A stretch of 55,752 nucleotides of DNA from an uncultured Clostridia bacterium (GTDB lineage: Bacteria > Bacillota > Clostridia > Lachnospirales > CAMVHY01). Shown piece by piece: positions 29,915 through 37,406 of the stretch (the stretch's first letter is position 1; every line of letters begins with the position of its first letter). The notes beneath the pieces were generated by a model. It made no database searches. It was not told the origin of the DNA and saw nothing but the letters and a program-made list of their open reading frames with translations. The stretch spans positions 1-55,752 of the forward strand of contig CAMTJU010000010.1 of assembly GCA_947073045.1 (NCBI GenBank), read 5' to 3'. Made by a program: the position numbers and the translations under genes.

Positions 29915-30727
29915 TTATTGATATTGACTTAAGATAATTTGTGCAAGCTCATCAAGTGAAGAAGTTTTTTTGAGCTCGAATCCATACTCACAAATTTTTT
30001 TTTGCATACTAAGCGCAAAAGGAATTTGCAAACCAAGTTCAATCAATTTTTTTTCATGCAATAAAATATTTTTTGTTTCATCGTCTATAACTATCTTTCC
30101 ATTGTCCATCACTATTAATCCATTAAATTTAACAGCTTCTTGGATATCGTGCGTGATAAAAATTACTGTTTTATTATGTATTTTATTGAGCTCAATTATT
30201 TTTTCTATCAATTCATCTTTGTTATCAATCATAGAAGTTGATTCATCAAAAATAATATAATCGGGATTCATTGCTAAAATTCCGGCAATAGCTATTTTTT
30301 GTTTTTGCCCGCCCGATAGCATTTGCAATAAAAATTCTTTGTAATCATACATTCCTGCAATTTTTAAAGATGTTTCAATACGCTCTTGTATTTGCTCTGT
30401 TGATAAATTTAAATTTTCTGGACCAAATGCTACATCTTCTTCAACTATTGAACAAACAAATTGATTATCCGGATTTTGAAATACCATTCCAATTTTGCCT
30501 CGCATTTTAAAAATGCTTTCATTATTTTCTACATCAAAATTGTCAATAAAAACTGAGCCGGATTTTTTTTTGAGCAGAGAGTTTATAACACGAGCCAATG
30601 TAGATTTGCCTGAGCCATTTGCTCCAATAATAGAAATTAATTCTCCTTTATTTATTTCAAGATTTATATTTTGCAAAATAACTTTTTGAGGAAAATATTC
30701 ATAATACAAATTTTCAATCTTTATCAA
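29915..30727 (-). CDS. ecfA: Energy-coupling factor (ECF) transporter ATPase
   Basis: This is an ABC ATPase that powers vitamin or metal uptake through ECF transporters. Walker A is 'GANGSGKSTLARVIN', the Q-loop region reads 'GMVFQNPDNQFV' as typical for ECF/Cbi ATPases, the signature is 'MLSGGQKQKIAIAGIL', and Walker B is 'YIIFDESTSMID'. It has 270 residues. The start is TTG, seven bases after GGTG. The second ATPase, the EcfT membrane protein and any substrate-binding S component are not next to it. It is divergent from the B12-dependent nrdJ; a link to cobalamin uptake is possible but unproven. Confidence 0.9.
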   Translation of the reverse strand: MIKIENLYYEYFPQKVILQNINLEINKGELISIIGANGSGKSTLARVINSLLKKKSGSVFIDNFDVENNESIFKMRGKIGMVFQNPDNQFVCSIVEEDVAFGPENLNLSTEQIQERIETSLKIAGMYDYKEFLLQMLSGGQKQKIAIAGILAMNPDYIIFDESTSMIDNKDELIEKIIELNKIHNKTVIFITHDIQEAVKFNGLIVMDNGKIVIDDETKNILLHEKKLIELGLQIPFALSMQKKICEYGFELKKTSSLDELAQIILSQYQ

Positions 30728-30868
30728 GATACATCACCGCTTCTAATATATTTAAATACAAGACTAAAATCAAGGCATTTTAATTTTTCTTATTAAAATT
30801 AGATTTTTGTTTTCCTTTCTGATAAAATTATTTCATGTAAAATTATAAAATTGATAGGAGAAATTTTA

Positions 30869-33781
30869 ATGAAGCTTGATGATTTGATTTATAGGCATTT
30901 TACGAGTGAACTCGAAAACTCTGACAAAACTGTTTACGATTTGTTTGAATGGAAAAAAGTTGACGTTAAATTATTTAATCATTCAACTGGACAAGTTATT
31001 ACCGATATGAAGGATTTGGAGTTCCCCGCACATTATTCACAAAGTGCATGCGATATTATTGCAAGTAAATACTTCCGCAAGAAAGGTATTCCAAATGAAC
31101 GTGGTTATGAATATTCAATGAGACAGGTTGCTCACAGAATGGTTTTGTTTTGGGTAAATGCCCTATTAGACGAAAAACTCATTGACCAAAATCAAAAACA
31201 AATTTTATATGACGAACTGGTTTATACATTTTTAAATCAAATGTGGGCACCCAACAGTCCTCAATGGTTTAATACGGGTTTGAAACTAGCTTATGAAATC
31301 AGCGGAACACCTCACAATCATTATTATTTTGATGAAAAATTAAAAAAAGTTGTTGCCTCAAATGATGCCTATACTCGCACGCAAGGCTCTGCTTGTTTTA
31401 TAATAAGTGTTGAAGACAGTTTGATTGGCAACAAATCTTTAACGGATGAATTAGTTACAGAAACTTTATTGTTTAAATATGGCTCTGGCGTCGGTACAAA
31501 TTGGTCTGCAATAAGAGCAAAGGGCGAAGCTTTATTTGGCGGCGGTGAATCATCAGGTCTACTTAGTTTTTTAAAAGTTTCAGATAGAAATGCAGGTGCA
31601 ATTAAATCTGGCGGTACTACACGCCGCGCTGCAAAAATGAATATTTTAGACATTGATCATCCGGAAATATTGGATTTTATAAATTGGAAGGCTCACGAAG
31701 AAGATAAAGTTCGTGATTTAGGAAAGATGGGTTATTCCACAAATATTGACGGTGAAGCATATGATACTGTTTCCGGTCAAAACGCTAATAATTCTATTCG
31801 AGTATCAGATGAATTTATGAAATCTCTTGATAATCCACAAGCTATGCTGTATACAAAAGGACGTGTGGACGATAAAGTAAATCATCAATTAAATGTTAAA
31901 GATGTATGGGATAAAATTTCCATGGCAGCTTTTAAATGCGGCGATCCAGGAATTCAGTTTGATGATACTATAAATTCTTGGCATACATGCCCTGCCGGTG
32001 AAGATGGAAAATTCAATGCAAAACATAACAGAATTAACGCTTCAAATCCATGCTCGGAATATATGTTTTTGGACGATACGGCCTGCAATTTAGCAAGTAT
32101 AAATGTTGCAAAATTTTATGATTGTAAAAGTGGAAAATTTGATTGCGACGCATATACTCACACTATAAAAATTGTTCAGCTTGTTCTTGAAGCTACAATT
32201 CATTGGGGACAATTCCCTACAAAAGATATTGCCAGAAAATCTTATGAATTTCGAACAACTGGCTTAGGTCTAACAAATTTAGGAATGTTGGTTATGCAAA
32301 ATGCTTTTGCTTATGATTCGGATAATGCCAGAAATCTTTGTGCTTCATTATGCAGCATTATGACAGGATATTCTTATTATATTTCAGCTCTCATGGCTGA
32401 AAAAGTTGGTGCATTTGATTGCTACGACAAAAACAAATTTTATATGAATAATGTTATTAAAAATCATGCCATCGTTGCTAATTACTCAGACTCTGACAAT
32501 AAACTCGAAAATGTATTTTATAATCCAATGAAAATAAATCATGATGTTTTAAAATCAGTTGGCTTTGAAAATTTATCAACTGCAATTAAATCAATATGGA
32601 AAAAAACCATAAAGGCTGGAGAAGAATTTGGATTTCGAAATGCTCAAGTAAGTGTGTTAGCTCCAACCGGTACAATTGCATTTGCTATGGATTGTGCAAC
32701 AACTTCGTCCGAACCTTTTTTTAGCCACATAGTTTATAAAAAATTAGTTGGCGGCGGATTTATGCAAATAATAAATCCTGTTATCGGTGATGCATTGCAA
32801 AAATTAGGATATACAAAATCTCAAATTGAAGATATAATAAATTATGTAATTGAAAAAGATGGCGAAAACAATATTAAAGATGGAAAAATTGAAGGTGCAC
32901 CCCATCTTAAATCTGAACATTATGAAATTTTTGATACTGCAAATAAGTGCGGCACTGGTAAAAGATTTATATTGCCTCAAGGTCATGTAAAAATGATGGC
33001 GGCACTTACTCCTCACATTACAGGAGCTATTAGCAAAACTGTTAATATGCCTAATGAATCAACTCAAAATGATATATCTAATATTTATAAAATGGCATGG
33101 GAACTAGGAGTCAAAGCAATAGCTGTATATAGAGATGGATGCAAAGTTTGTCAGCCGCTTAATTCATATAAAACTTCTGATAAATTTAAACCTTTTGAAG
33201 AATATACGTACCAGGAATTAATAGATTTTATAAAAAATACGAAACAAAGTTATGTGCCAATGCGAACAAAACCATCAGGAATAAGAAAAGCGCATGTTCA
33301 TGAAGCTGCAATAAACAGCCTAAAACTTTACATAACTACTTCATTTTATGATGATGGACGTTTGGGGGAAGTTTATGTTTCTTCTGGCAGACAGGGTTCA
33401 TTAGTAAAAGGACTTTTGGACAGTATTTCTACAATTATTTCAGAAACATTACAATATGGCGTAAAACCTGAGAATATAGCAAAAATGTATCGTGGTCAAA
33501 AATATGAGCCTAGCGGATTTGTTACGGGTCATCCATACATAAAATATGTTGATTCGATATCGGACTTAATAAGCAAAATAATTGATATAGAACTTGGTGA
33601 TTATACTTATTGCCAGGTCAAGCCCGAAAATGATTCAATCGAATATTCTCAAAAAAAAGTTCAAAATGCTGACGAAATTATATATGGAGAAGTATGCCCG
33701 ATTTGTAAAAGTACAAAGCTTGTTAGAAATGGAACGTGCAAAGTTTGTACAGAGTGTGGCTCAACTACCGGTTGCAGTTAA
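30869..33781 (+). CDS. nrdJ: Adenosylcobalamin-dependent (class II) ribonucleotide reductase
   Basis: NrdJ reduces ribonucleotides to deoxyribonucleotides using adenosylcobalamin, with or without oxygen. The barrel motifs are 'MWAPNSPQWFNTG', 'GSACFIISVEDSL', 'KYGSGVGTNWSAIR', 'NPCSEYMFLDDTACNLASIN' and 'SVLAPTGTIAFAMDC'. The C-terminus has the cysteine-rich tail 'CPICKSTKLVRNGTCKVC' and 'CGSTTGCS'. It has 970 residues, in the range of the long NrdJ form. The ATG at 30869 follows AGGAGA; the earlier ATA/ATG frame start does not. No B12 riboswitch fits in the 140-base gap upstream. Confidence 0.95.
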   Translation: MKLDDLIYRHFTSELENSDKTVYDLFEWKKVDVKLFNHSTGQVITDMKDLEFPAHYSQSACDIIASKYFRKKGIPNERGYEYSMRQVAHRMVLFWVNALLDEKLIDQNQKQILYDELVYTFLNQMWAPNSPQWFNTGLKLAYEISGTPHNHYYFDEKLKKVVASNDAYTRTQGSACFIISVEDSLIGNKSLTDELVTETLLFKYGSGVGTNWSAIRAKGEALFGGGESSGLLSFLKVSDRNAGAIKSGGTTRRAAKMNILDIDHPEILDFINWKAHEEDKVRDLGKMGYSTNIDGEAYDTVSGQNANNSIRVSDEFMKSLDNPQAMLYTKGRVDDKVNHQLNVKDVWDKISMAAFKCGDPGIQFDDTINSWHTCPAGEDGKFNAKHNRINASNPCSEYMFLDDTACNLASINVAKFYDCKSGKFDCDAYTHTIKIVQLVLEATIHWGQFPTKDIARKSYEFRTTGLGLTNLGMLVMQNAFAYDSDNARNLCASLCSIMTGYSYYISALMAEKVGAFDCYDKNKFYMNNVIKNHAIVANYSDSDNKLENVFYNPMKINHDVLKSVGFENLSTAIKSIWKKTIKAGEEFGFRNAQVSVLAPTGTIAFAMDCATTSSEPFFSHIVYKKLVGGGFMQIINPVIGDALQKLGYTKSQIEDIINYVIEKDGENNIKDGKIEGAPHLKSEHYEIFDTANKCGTGKRFILPQGHVKMMAALTPHITGAISKTVNMPNESTQNDISNIYKMAWELGVKAIAVYRDGCKVCQPLNSYKTSDKFKPFEEYTYQELIDFIKNTKQSYVPMRTKPSGIRKAHVHEAAINSLKLYITTSFYDDGRLGEVYVSSGRQGSLVKGLLDSISTIISETLQYGVKPENIAKMYRGQKYEPSGFVTGHPYIKYVDSISDLISKIIDIELGDYTYCQVKPENDSIEYSQKKVQNADEIIYGEVCPICKSTKLVRNGTCKVCTECGSTTGCS

Positions 33782-33809
33782 AAATTAATTTTAATAAGCA
33801 AAATAAATG

Positions 33810-33859
33810 GAGGATTTAAAAAATCGTGGATTGATTTTTTGAATCCTCTTTTTTTTTTT
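33810..33859 (+). terminator. Terminator after nrdJ
   Basis: GAGGATTTAAAAAATC pairs with GATTTTTTGAATCCTC with one mismatch, enclosing a seven-base loop, then a run of T. It isolates rpmH from nrdJ. Confidence 0.85.
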
Positions 33860-33925
33860 AACTTTTGCCTACAGCAATTTATAAAACCATTTTCTAAAAT
33901 AATCTTTTCTATTTTAATGCGCTAC

Positions 33926-33955
33926 TTGACTTTTAACAGCTACATTTATTATAAT
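33926..33955 (+). promoter_or_regulatory. Sigma-A promoter of rpmH-rnpA-yidD-yidC-jag
   Basis: TTGACT at 33926-33931 and TATAAT at 33950-33955 are separated by 18 bases. It lies 55 bases upstream of the rpmH start. I saw no cluster of DnaA boxes in this gap. Confidence 0.8.
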
Positions 33956-34009
33956 TAAATGCGTTAGTTTAAAAAAAACAGACTGATTCGAAACAGGAGG
34001 TATTTTTAC

Positions 34010-34144
34010 ATGAAAAGAACATTTCAACCTAACAGACGCCATAGGTCTAAAGTTCATGGTTTTAGAAAAAGAATGAGTAGTTTTAATGGCCGTAAGGTTT
34101 TGCACAGAAGACGTGTTAAAGGTCGCAAAGTTTTATCTGCCTAA
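34010..34144 (+). CDS. rpmH: 50S ribosomal protein L34
   Basis: This 44-residue protein is an almost perfect L34: '[20 protein letters not shown]' followed by '[20 protein letters not shown]' and 'VLSA'. The ATG follows CAGGAGG with seven to eight bases between. It heads the conserved rpmH-rnpA-yidD-yidC-jag cluster, which in most bacteria lies next to dnaA at the replication origin. Here nrdJ is upstream instead. Confidence 0.98.
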   Translation: MKRTFQPNRRHRSKVHGFRKRMSSFNGRKVLHRRRVKGRKVLSA

Positions 34145-34208
34145 ATTTGTTTATATCCTTCAAGACCGCATAAGTTGTGGTCTTTTGTTTTTTGGGGAGT
34201 GCTTGAAA

Positions 34209-34550
34209 TTGATTTTTACCAAGTCTTTGAGCAAAAATTTTCAGTTTAAAAACGTCTATAATCATGGTAAATCCTTTGCTGATACTTTTTTGGTTATGTA
34301 CATATTAAAAAATAATTCATGCGAAAATTATTTAGGCATATCTGTAAGCAAAAAAGTTGGTAAAAGTGTTACAAGAAGCCGCATTACTCGTCTTATTAAA
34401 GAAAATTATCGACTCAATGAAAAATTTTTTTTGCCTGGATTTGATATTGTTTTTATTGCTAGAAATCCTGCAAGTACAGCAAATTTTTATGAAATCAAAA
34501 AATCCGTATGTAATCTTGCAAAAAGGCATAAAATCTTTTTTAATTCTTAA
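34209..34550 (+). CDS. rnpA: Ribonuclease P protein component
   Basis: RnpA is the protein cofactor of RNase P for tRNA 5' maturation. The family signature is 'SVSKKVGKSVTRSRITRLIK' and 'ENYRLNE'; the start region 'LSKNFQFKNVYNHGKSF' fits. The likely start is TTG at 34209, nine bases after GGGGAG, giving 113 residues; upstream in-frame codons overlap rpmH. It ends 16 bases before yidD. Confidence 0.93.
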   Translation: MIFTKSLSKNFQFKNVYNHGKSFADTFLVMYILKNNSCENYLGISVSKKVGKSVTRSRITRLIKENYRLNEKFFLPGFDIVFIARNPASTANFYEIKKSVCNLAKRHKIFFNS

Positions 34551-34566
34551 TTGGAGGGTTCTTTAC

Positions 34567-34779
34567 TTGATTAAATCATTTTTGATTTATATAATAGATA
34601 TGTACAAGAAATATTTGTCACCATTTTTGCCCAATCGTTGTAGATTTTACCCTACCTGTTCGCAATATGCTCGTGAGGCTATTTTAAAATATGGAACAAT
34701 AAAGGGATTATTTCTTTGCACAAAAAGAATACTTAGATGCAATCCATTTTGCAGTGGTGGATACGATCCCGTCCCTTAA
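34567..34779 (+). CDS. yidD: Membrane protein insertion efficiency factor YidD
   Basis: YidD helps YidC insert membrane proteins. The 70-residue protein has the amphipathic start 'IKSFLIYIIDMYKKYLSPF' and the signature 'CRFYPTCSQYAREAILKYG' with conserved cysteines, ending 'RCNPFCSGGYDPVP'. The start is TTG at 34567, after GGAGGG. It lies between rnpA and yidC as in most bacteria. Confidence 0.95.
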   Translation: MIKSFLIYIIDMYKKYLSPFLPNRCRFYPTCSQYAREAILKYGTIKGLFLCTKRILRCNPFCSGGYDPVP

Positions 34780-34809
34780 TTTTTCATCACCAATTTAGGA
34801 GGATATTAA

Positions 34810-35772
34810 ATGATACAGAAAAATCCCGGAATTATTATTGGGCCAATAACAAAATTATTGGGCTTTATATTTAATTTTGTTTTTGACATTGTTCATGATA
34901 CAACTGTTGCAAATTCCCTTGGTATATCTATAATAATTATTACGATAATTGTCCGTATTTTAATTTGGCCTTTGTCAATTAAACAAGTTAAAAACAGTGT
35001 AGCAATACAGCACTTACAACCAAAATTAAAAAAGCTGCAACAAAAATATCCAAATAAAAATGATGTTGAGTCGCAAAAGAAACTCAATATTGAAATTCAA
35101 CGATTGTATGCTCAAAATAATATTAATCCTGCAAGTGGCTGTCTTTTGGCTTTTATTCAGCTTCCCATATTTATGGCGCTTAATCAGCTTTTGTCACGTT
35201 CTTATTATTACATAAGTGATATTGGCACAATTTATAAGAATTTAGCTACAAAAATTATGTCGGTACCAAATTATGTTTCGCTTATAAAACCTTTGGCTAT
35301 ACCAAAAGTTCCATCTAACATGACTATAGATTTGAGTATTGTTGAAGATATGCAAAAAGTTATAAATAAATTTACGACTTCTGATTGGTCAAATTTTTTA
35401 TCACATACCAGCGGCGATGTTCATAATCAACTAGTAGATATGCTTTTGCAAAAACAATCTGTTGAAAATTTATTCGGTATAAATCTTATAGACCCTTGCG
35501 GTTTGAAATTCCCGGGCGTAATGATTCCAATCTTGGCCGTAGCTACAACTTTTCTTTCTTCGTACTTTATGAATAAAATGATGCCGGCAGTCGATGAAGC
35601 AATTAAAACTCAACAAAAAATAATGTTAGTTATCATGCCACTTATGATGGGTGGGCTTTCTCTCACTTTGTCATCAGGTGTAGGAGTTTACTGGATAACG
35701 AGCAGCGTTATTCAATTAATTCAACAATTATTTGCAAATGAATATCGTAAGAAATTACAGGAGGAAAATTAA
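34810..35772 (+). CDS. yidC: Membrane protein insertase YidC/Oxa1
   Basis: YidC inserts and folds inner membrane proteins. The protein has an N-terminal hydrophobic region, the transmembrane 'ISIIIITIIVRILIWPLS' with the functionally important Arg, the cytoplasmic coiled 'KQVKNSVAIQHLQPKLKKLQ', then 'ASGCLLAFIQLPIFMALNQL' and two C-terminal helices ending near 'YWITSSVIQLIQQLFAN'. It has 320 residues and no lipoprotein cysteine. AGGAGG precedes the ATG. The next gene, jag, starts two bases after its stop. Confidence 0.95.
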   Translation: MIQKNPGIIIGPITKLLGFIFNFVFDIVHDTTVANSLGISIIIITIIVRILIWPLSIKQVKNSVAIQHLQPKLKKLQQKYPNKNDVESQKKLNIEIQRLYAQNNINPASGCLLAFIQLPIFMALNQLLSRSYYYISDIGTIYKNLATKIMSVPNYVSLIKPLAIPKVPSNMTIDLSIVEDMQKVINKFTTSDWSNFLSHTSGDVHNQLVDMLLQKQSVENLFGINLIDPCGLKFPGVMIPILAVATTFLSSYFMNKMMPAVDEAIKTQQKIMLVIMPLMMGGLSLTLSSGVGVYWITSSVIQLIQQLFANEYRKKLQEEN

Positions 35773-35773
35773 T

Positions 35774-36403
35774 ATGCAAGAATTTGAAGCTACTGGAAAT
35801 ACGGTTGATGAAGCAATAAAAATTTTTTTGGAAGAAAATAATTTAAAACATAAAGACATTGAAGTAACAATAATCGATAGTGGTTCAAAAGGAATTTTGG
35901 GATTTAATAAACGTCTTGCTAAAGTTTTAATACGTAAAAATTTTGATTTAATAGCTTACACTGAAAAACTGTTTCAAAAAATTATAAGCAGTATTGATTT
36001 AAAAGTTGATGCTATAATCAAATTAGACAACAAGGATTTAAATATTGAGCTTGTTGGAGAAGATGCACGCTTTTTTATAGGCAAACATGGTTGTATTTTG
36101 GATGCATTTAGTCAAATTTTAAATTCCGCATTAAAAAAATTTAACAATGTTAAAGTTATTATTGATGCAGAAAATTATCGACTTAAACAAAGAGAAATGC
36201 TTGAACATTTAGCAATAACTTCAGCAAAAAAAGTGGAACGTTCACATGTTAAATGCATTTTAAAACCAATGAGTTCGTATGAAAGATTGATTGTTCATAA
36301 AACATTACAAAGTTTCCCGAATATAATTACTTATAGCGAAGGCGAAAATCAAAATAGACACATAGTTATTGACTGGCAAGATTCTAAAAAACAGACTGCT
36401 TAA
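35774..36403 (+). CDS. jag: RNA-binding protein Jag/KhpB
   Basis: Jag (KhpB) is a KH/R3H RNA-binding protein that pairs with KhpA and affects cell elongation and division in Gram-positive bacteria. Three domains are visible: Jag-N ('FEATGNTVDEAIKIFLEENN', 'GSKGILGF'), a type II KH domain with 'FFIGKHGCILDAFSQIL', and an R3H domain with 'PMSSYERLIVHKTLQ'. The ATG at 35774 follows AGGAGG. It has 209 residues. mnmE and mnmG, which often follow, are absent; a terminator and a tRNA follow instead. Confidence 0.94.
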   Translation: MQEFEATGNTVDEAIKIFLEENNLKHKDIEVTIIDSGSKGILGFNKRLAKVLIRKNFDLIAYTEKLFQKIISSIDLKVDAIIKLDNKDLNIELVGEDARFFIGKHGCILDAFSQILNSALKKFNNVKVIIDAENYRLKQREMLEHLAITSAKKVERSHVKCILKPMSSYERLIVHKTLQSFPNIITYSEGENQNRHIVIDWQDSKKQTA

Positions 36404-36418
36404 GTCTGTTTTTTTTAT
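36387..36418 (+). terminator. Terminator overlapping the jag stop codon
   Basis: AAACAGACT pairs with AGTCTGTTT around GCTTA, and a T-run follows. The jag stop codon TAA lies in the hairpin. Confidence 0.88.
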
Positions 36419-36448
36419 AATTTTTTATAACTGATTTTAAATTAATCC

Positions 36449-36477
36449 TTGACATAATATAATAATTATTGTATATT
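36449..36477 (+). promoter_or_regulatory. Strong sigma-A promoter of tRNA-Pro
   Basis: A perfect -35 TTGACA at 36449-36454 and TATATT at 36472-36477 are separated by 17 bases. Transcription would start just upstream of the tRNA. Confidence 0.88.
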
Positions 36478-36485
36478 AGAAATGG

Positions 36486-36559
36486 CGGGGAATGGCTCAG
36501 CTTGGTAGAGCGCTTGGTTCGGGACCAAGAGGTCGCAGGTTCAAATCCTGTTTCTCCGA
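36486..36559 (+). tRNA. tRNA-Pro (anticodon CGG)
   Basis: A complete cloverleaf is visible: acceptor CGGGGAA pairs with TTCTCCG, with one G-T pair; D-arm GCTC/GAGC; anticodon stem CTTGG/CCAAG with loop TTCGGGA and anticodon CGG at 36520-36522; T-arm GCAGG/CCTGT around TTCAAAT. The discriminator is A. The 3' CCA is not encoded, so it must be added by nucleotidyltransferase. CGG reads the CCG codon, which is rare in such AT-rich DNA. Confidence 0.93.
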
Positions 36560-36667
36560 TATTTTTATTACATATAATTTTGAACAGCCGTGAAAATATA
36601 ATTCATTTTTGTATTTTTATGAGCTGCTCTTTTTTTTAAAATAAATTTTGAATAAAGGAGTTTGCAA

Positions 36668-37348
36668 ATGAAAAATAAAATTATGCCAGAATACACACCT
36701 ACTCTTCGCAATAATTTTGTAAAGGTACCATCGATAATTCGTGAAAAAGCCAGCGGTATTAATATTATCGGCAAAATCATATATTCTGTTTTATTTACAA
36801 CGGATGTTGCGATTATTAAAAATTCAAATGCCGATGCAATTATTGCCGTTTACCCATTTACTCCACATCCCGCTATTACTCAAGCTATTATGTCTATTGC
36901 AGATGTACCGGTACTTTGTGGAGTTGGTGGCGGTATTACAAATGGCTTGCGTTCCGCAAATATTGCATTGCATGCAGAATTTCAAGGTGCTTTAGCAGTT
37001 GTATTAAATGCTCCTTCAAATCTTGAAACTATCCGCGCGCTAAAACAAACAATTGATATACCTGTAATAATGACTATAGTATCTGAACATATGAATATTG
37101 AAGAGAAAATAGAAGCGGGTGTCGATATATTAAATATTAGTGGCGGTATAAATACACCTAAGATTGTTAAGGTGATAAGAAAAAAATATCCATCTTTCCC
37201 TATAATAGCTACAGGTGGAAAAGATGAAGAAAGTATTTTGAAAACAATTAATGCTGGTGCAAACGCAATTTCGTATACACCTCCATCAACATCTGAATTA
37301 TTTAAAGAACGAATGGAAAATTATAGGCTTAAATTTAAAAACAGTTGA
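36668..37348 (+). CDS. TIM-barrel protein conserved in Clostridia, function unknown
   Basis: The 226-residue protein looks like a beta/alpha barrel with a C-terminal phosphate-binding motif. Successive strands are visible in 'DAIIAVYPFTPHPAITQ', 'VPVLCGVGGGITNG', 'GALAVVLNAPSNLETI', 'IPVIMTIVSEH', 'VDILNISGGINTPKI' and 'PIIATGGKDEESIL', ending 'GANAISYTPPSTSELFKE'. Similar proteins in Clostridia are often called hydrolases without proof. The ATG at 36668 follows AAGGAG by seven bases. A terminator covers its stop codon, so it is monocistronic or read through from the tRNA. Confidence 0.75.
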   Translation: MKNKIMPEYTPTLRNNFVKVPSIIREKASGINIIGKIIYSVLFTTDVAIIKNSNADAIIAVYPFTPHPAITQAIMSIADVPVLCGVGGGITNGLRSANIALHAEFQGALAVVLNAPSNLETIRALKQTIDIPVIMTIVSEHMNIEEKIEAGVDILNISGGINTPKIVKVIRKKYPSFPIIATGGKDEESILKTINAGANAISYTPPSTSELFKERMENYRLKFKNS

Positions 37349-37367
37349 ATTTCAAACTGTTTTTTTA
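37338..37367 (+). terminator. Terminator overlapping the stop of the TIM-barrel gene
   Basis: AAACAGT pairs with ACTGTTT around a loop that contains the TGA stop, and TTTTTT follows. Confidence 0.75.
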
Positions 37368-37406
37368 TATCATATTAACATAAAAATATTGGGAGGATTG
37401 TTCTCT

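Noticed and set aside
30728-30868. Cobalamin riboswitch before nrdJ
   Set aside because: The gap is about 140 bases, very AT-rich, shared with a divergent gene, and lacks the conserved B12-box.
33860-34009. Replication origin upstream of rpmH
   Set aside because: The gap has a clear promoter but no cluster of TTATCCACA-like boxes and no dnaA beside it.
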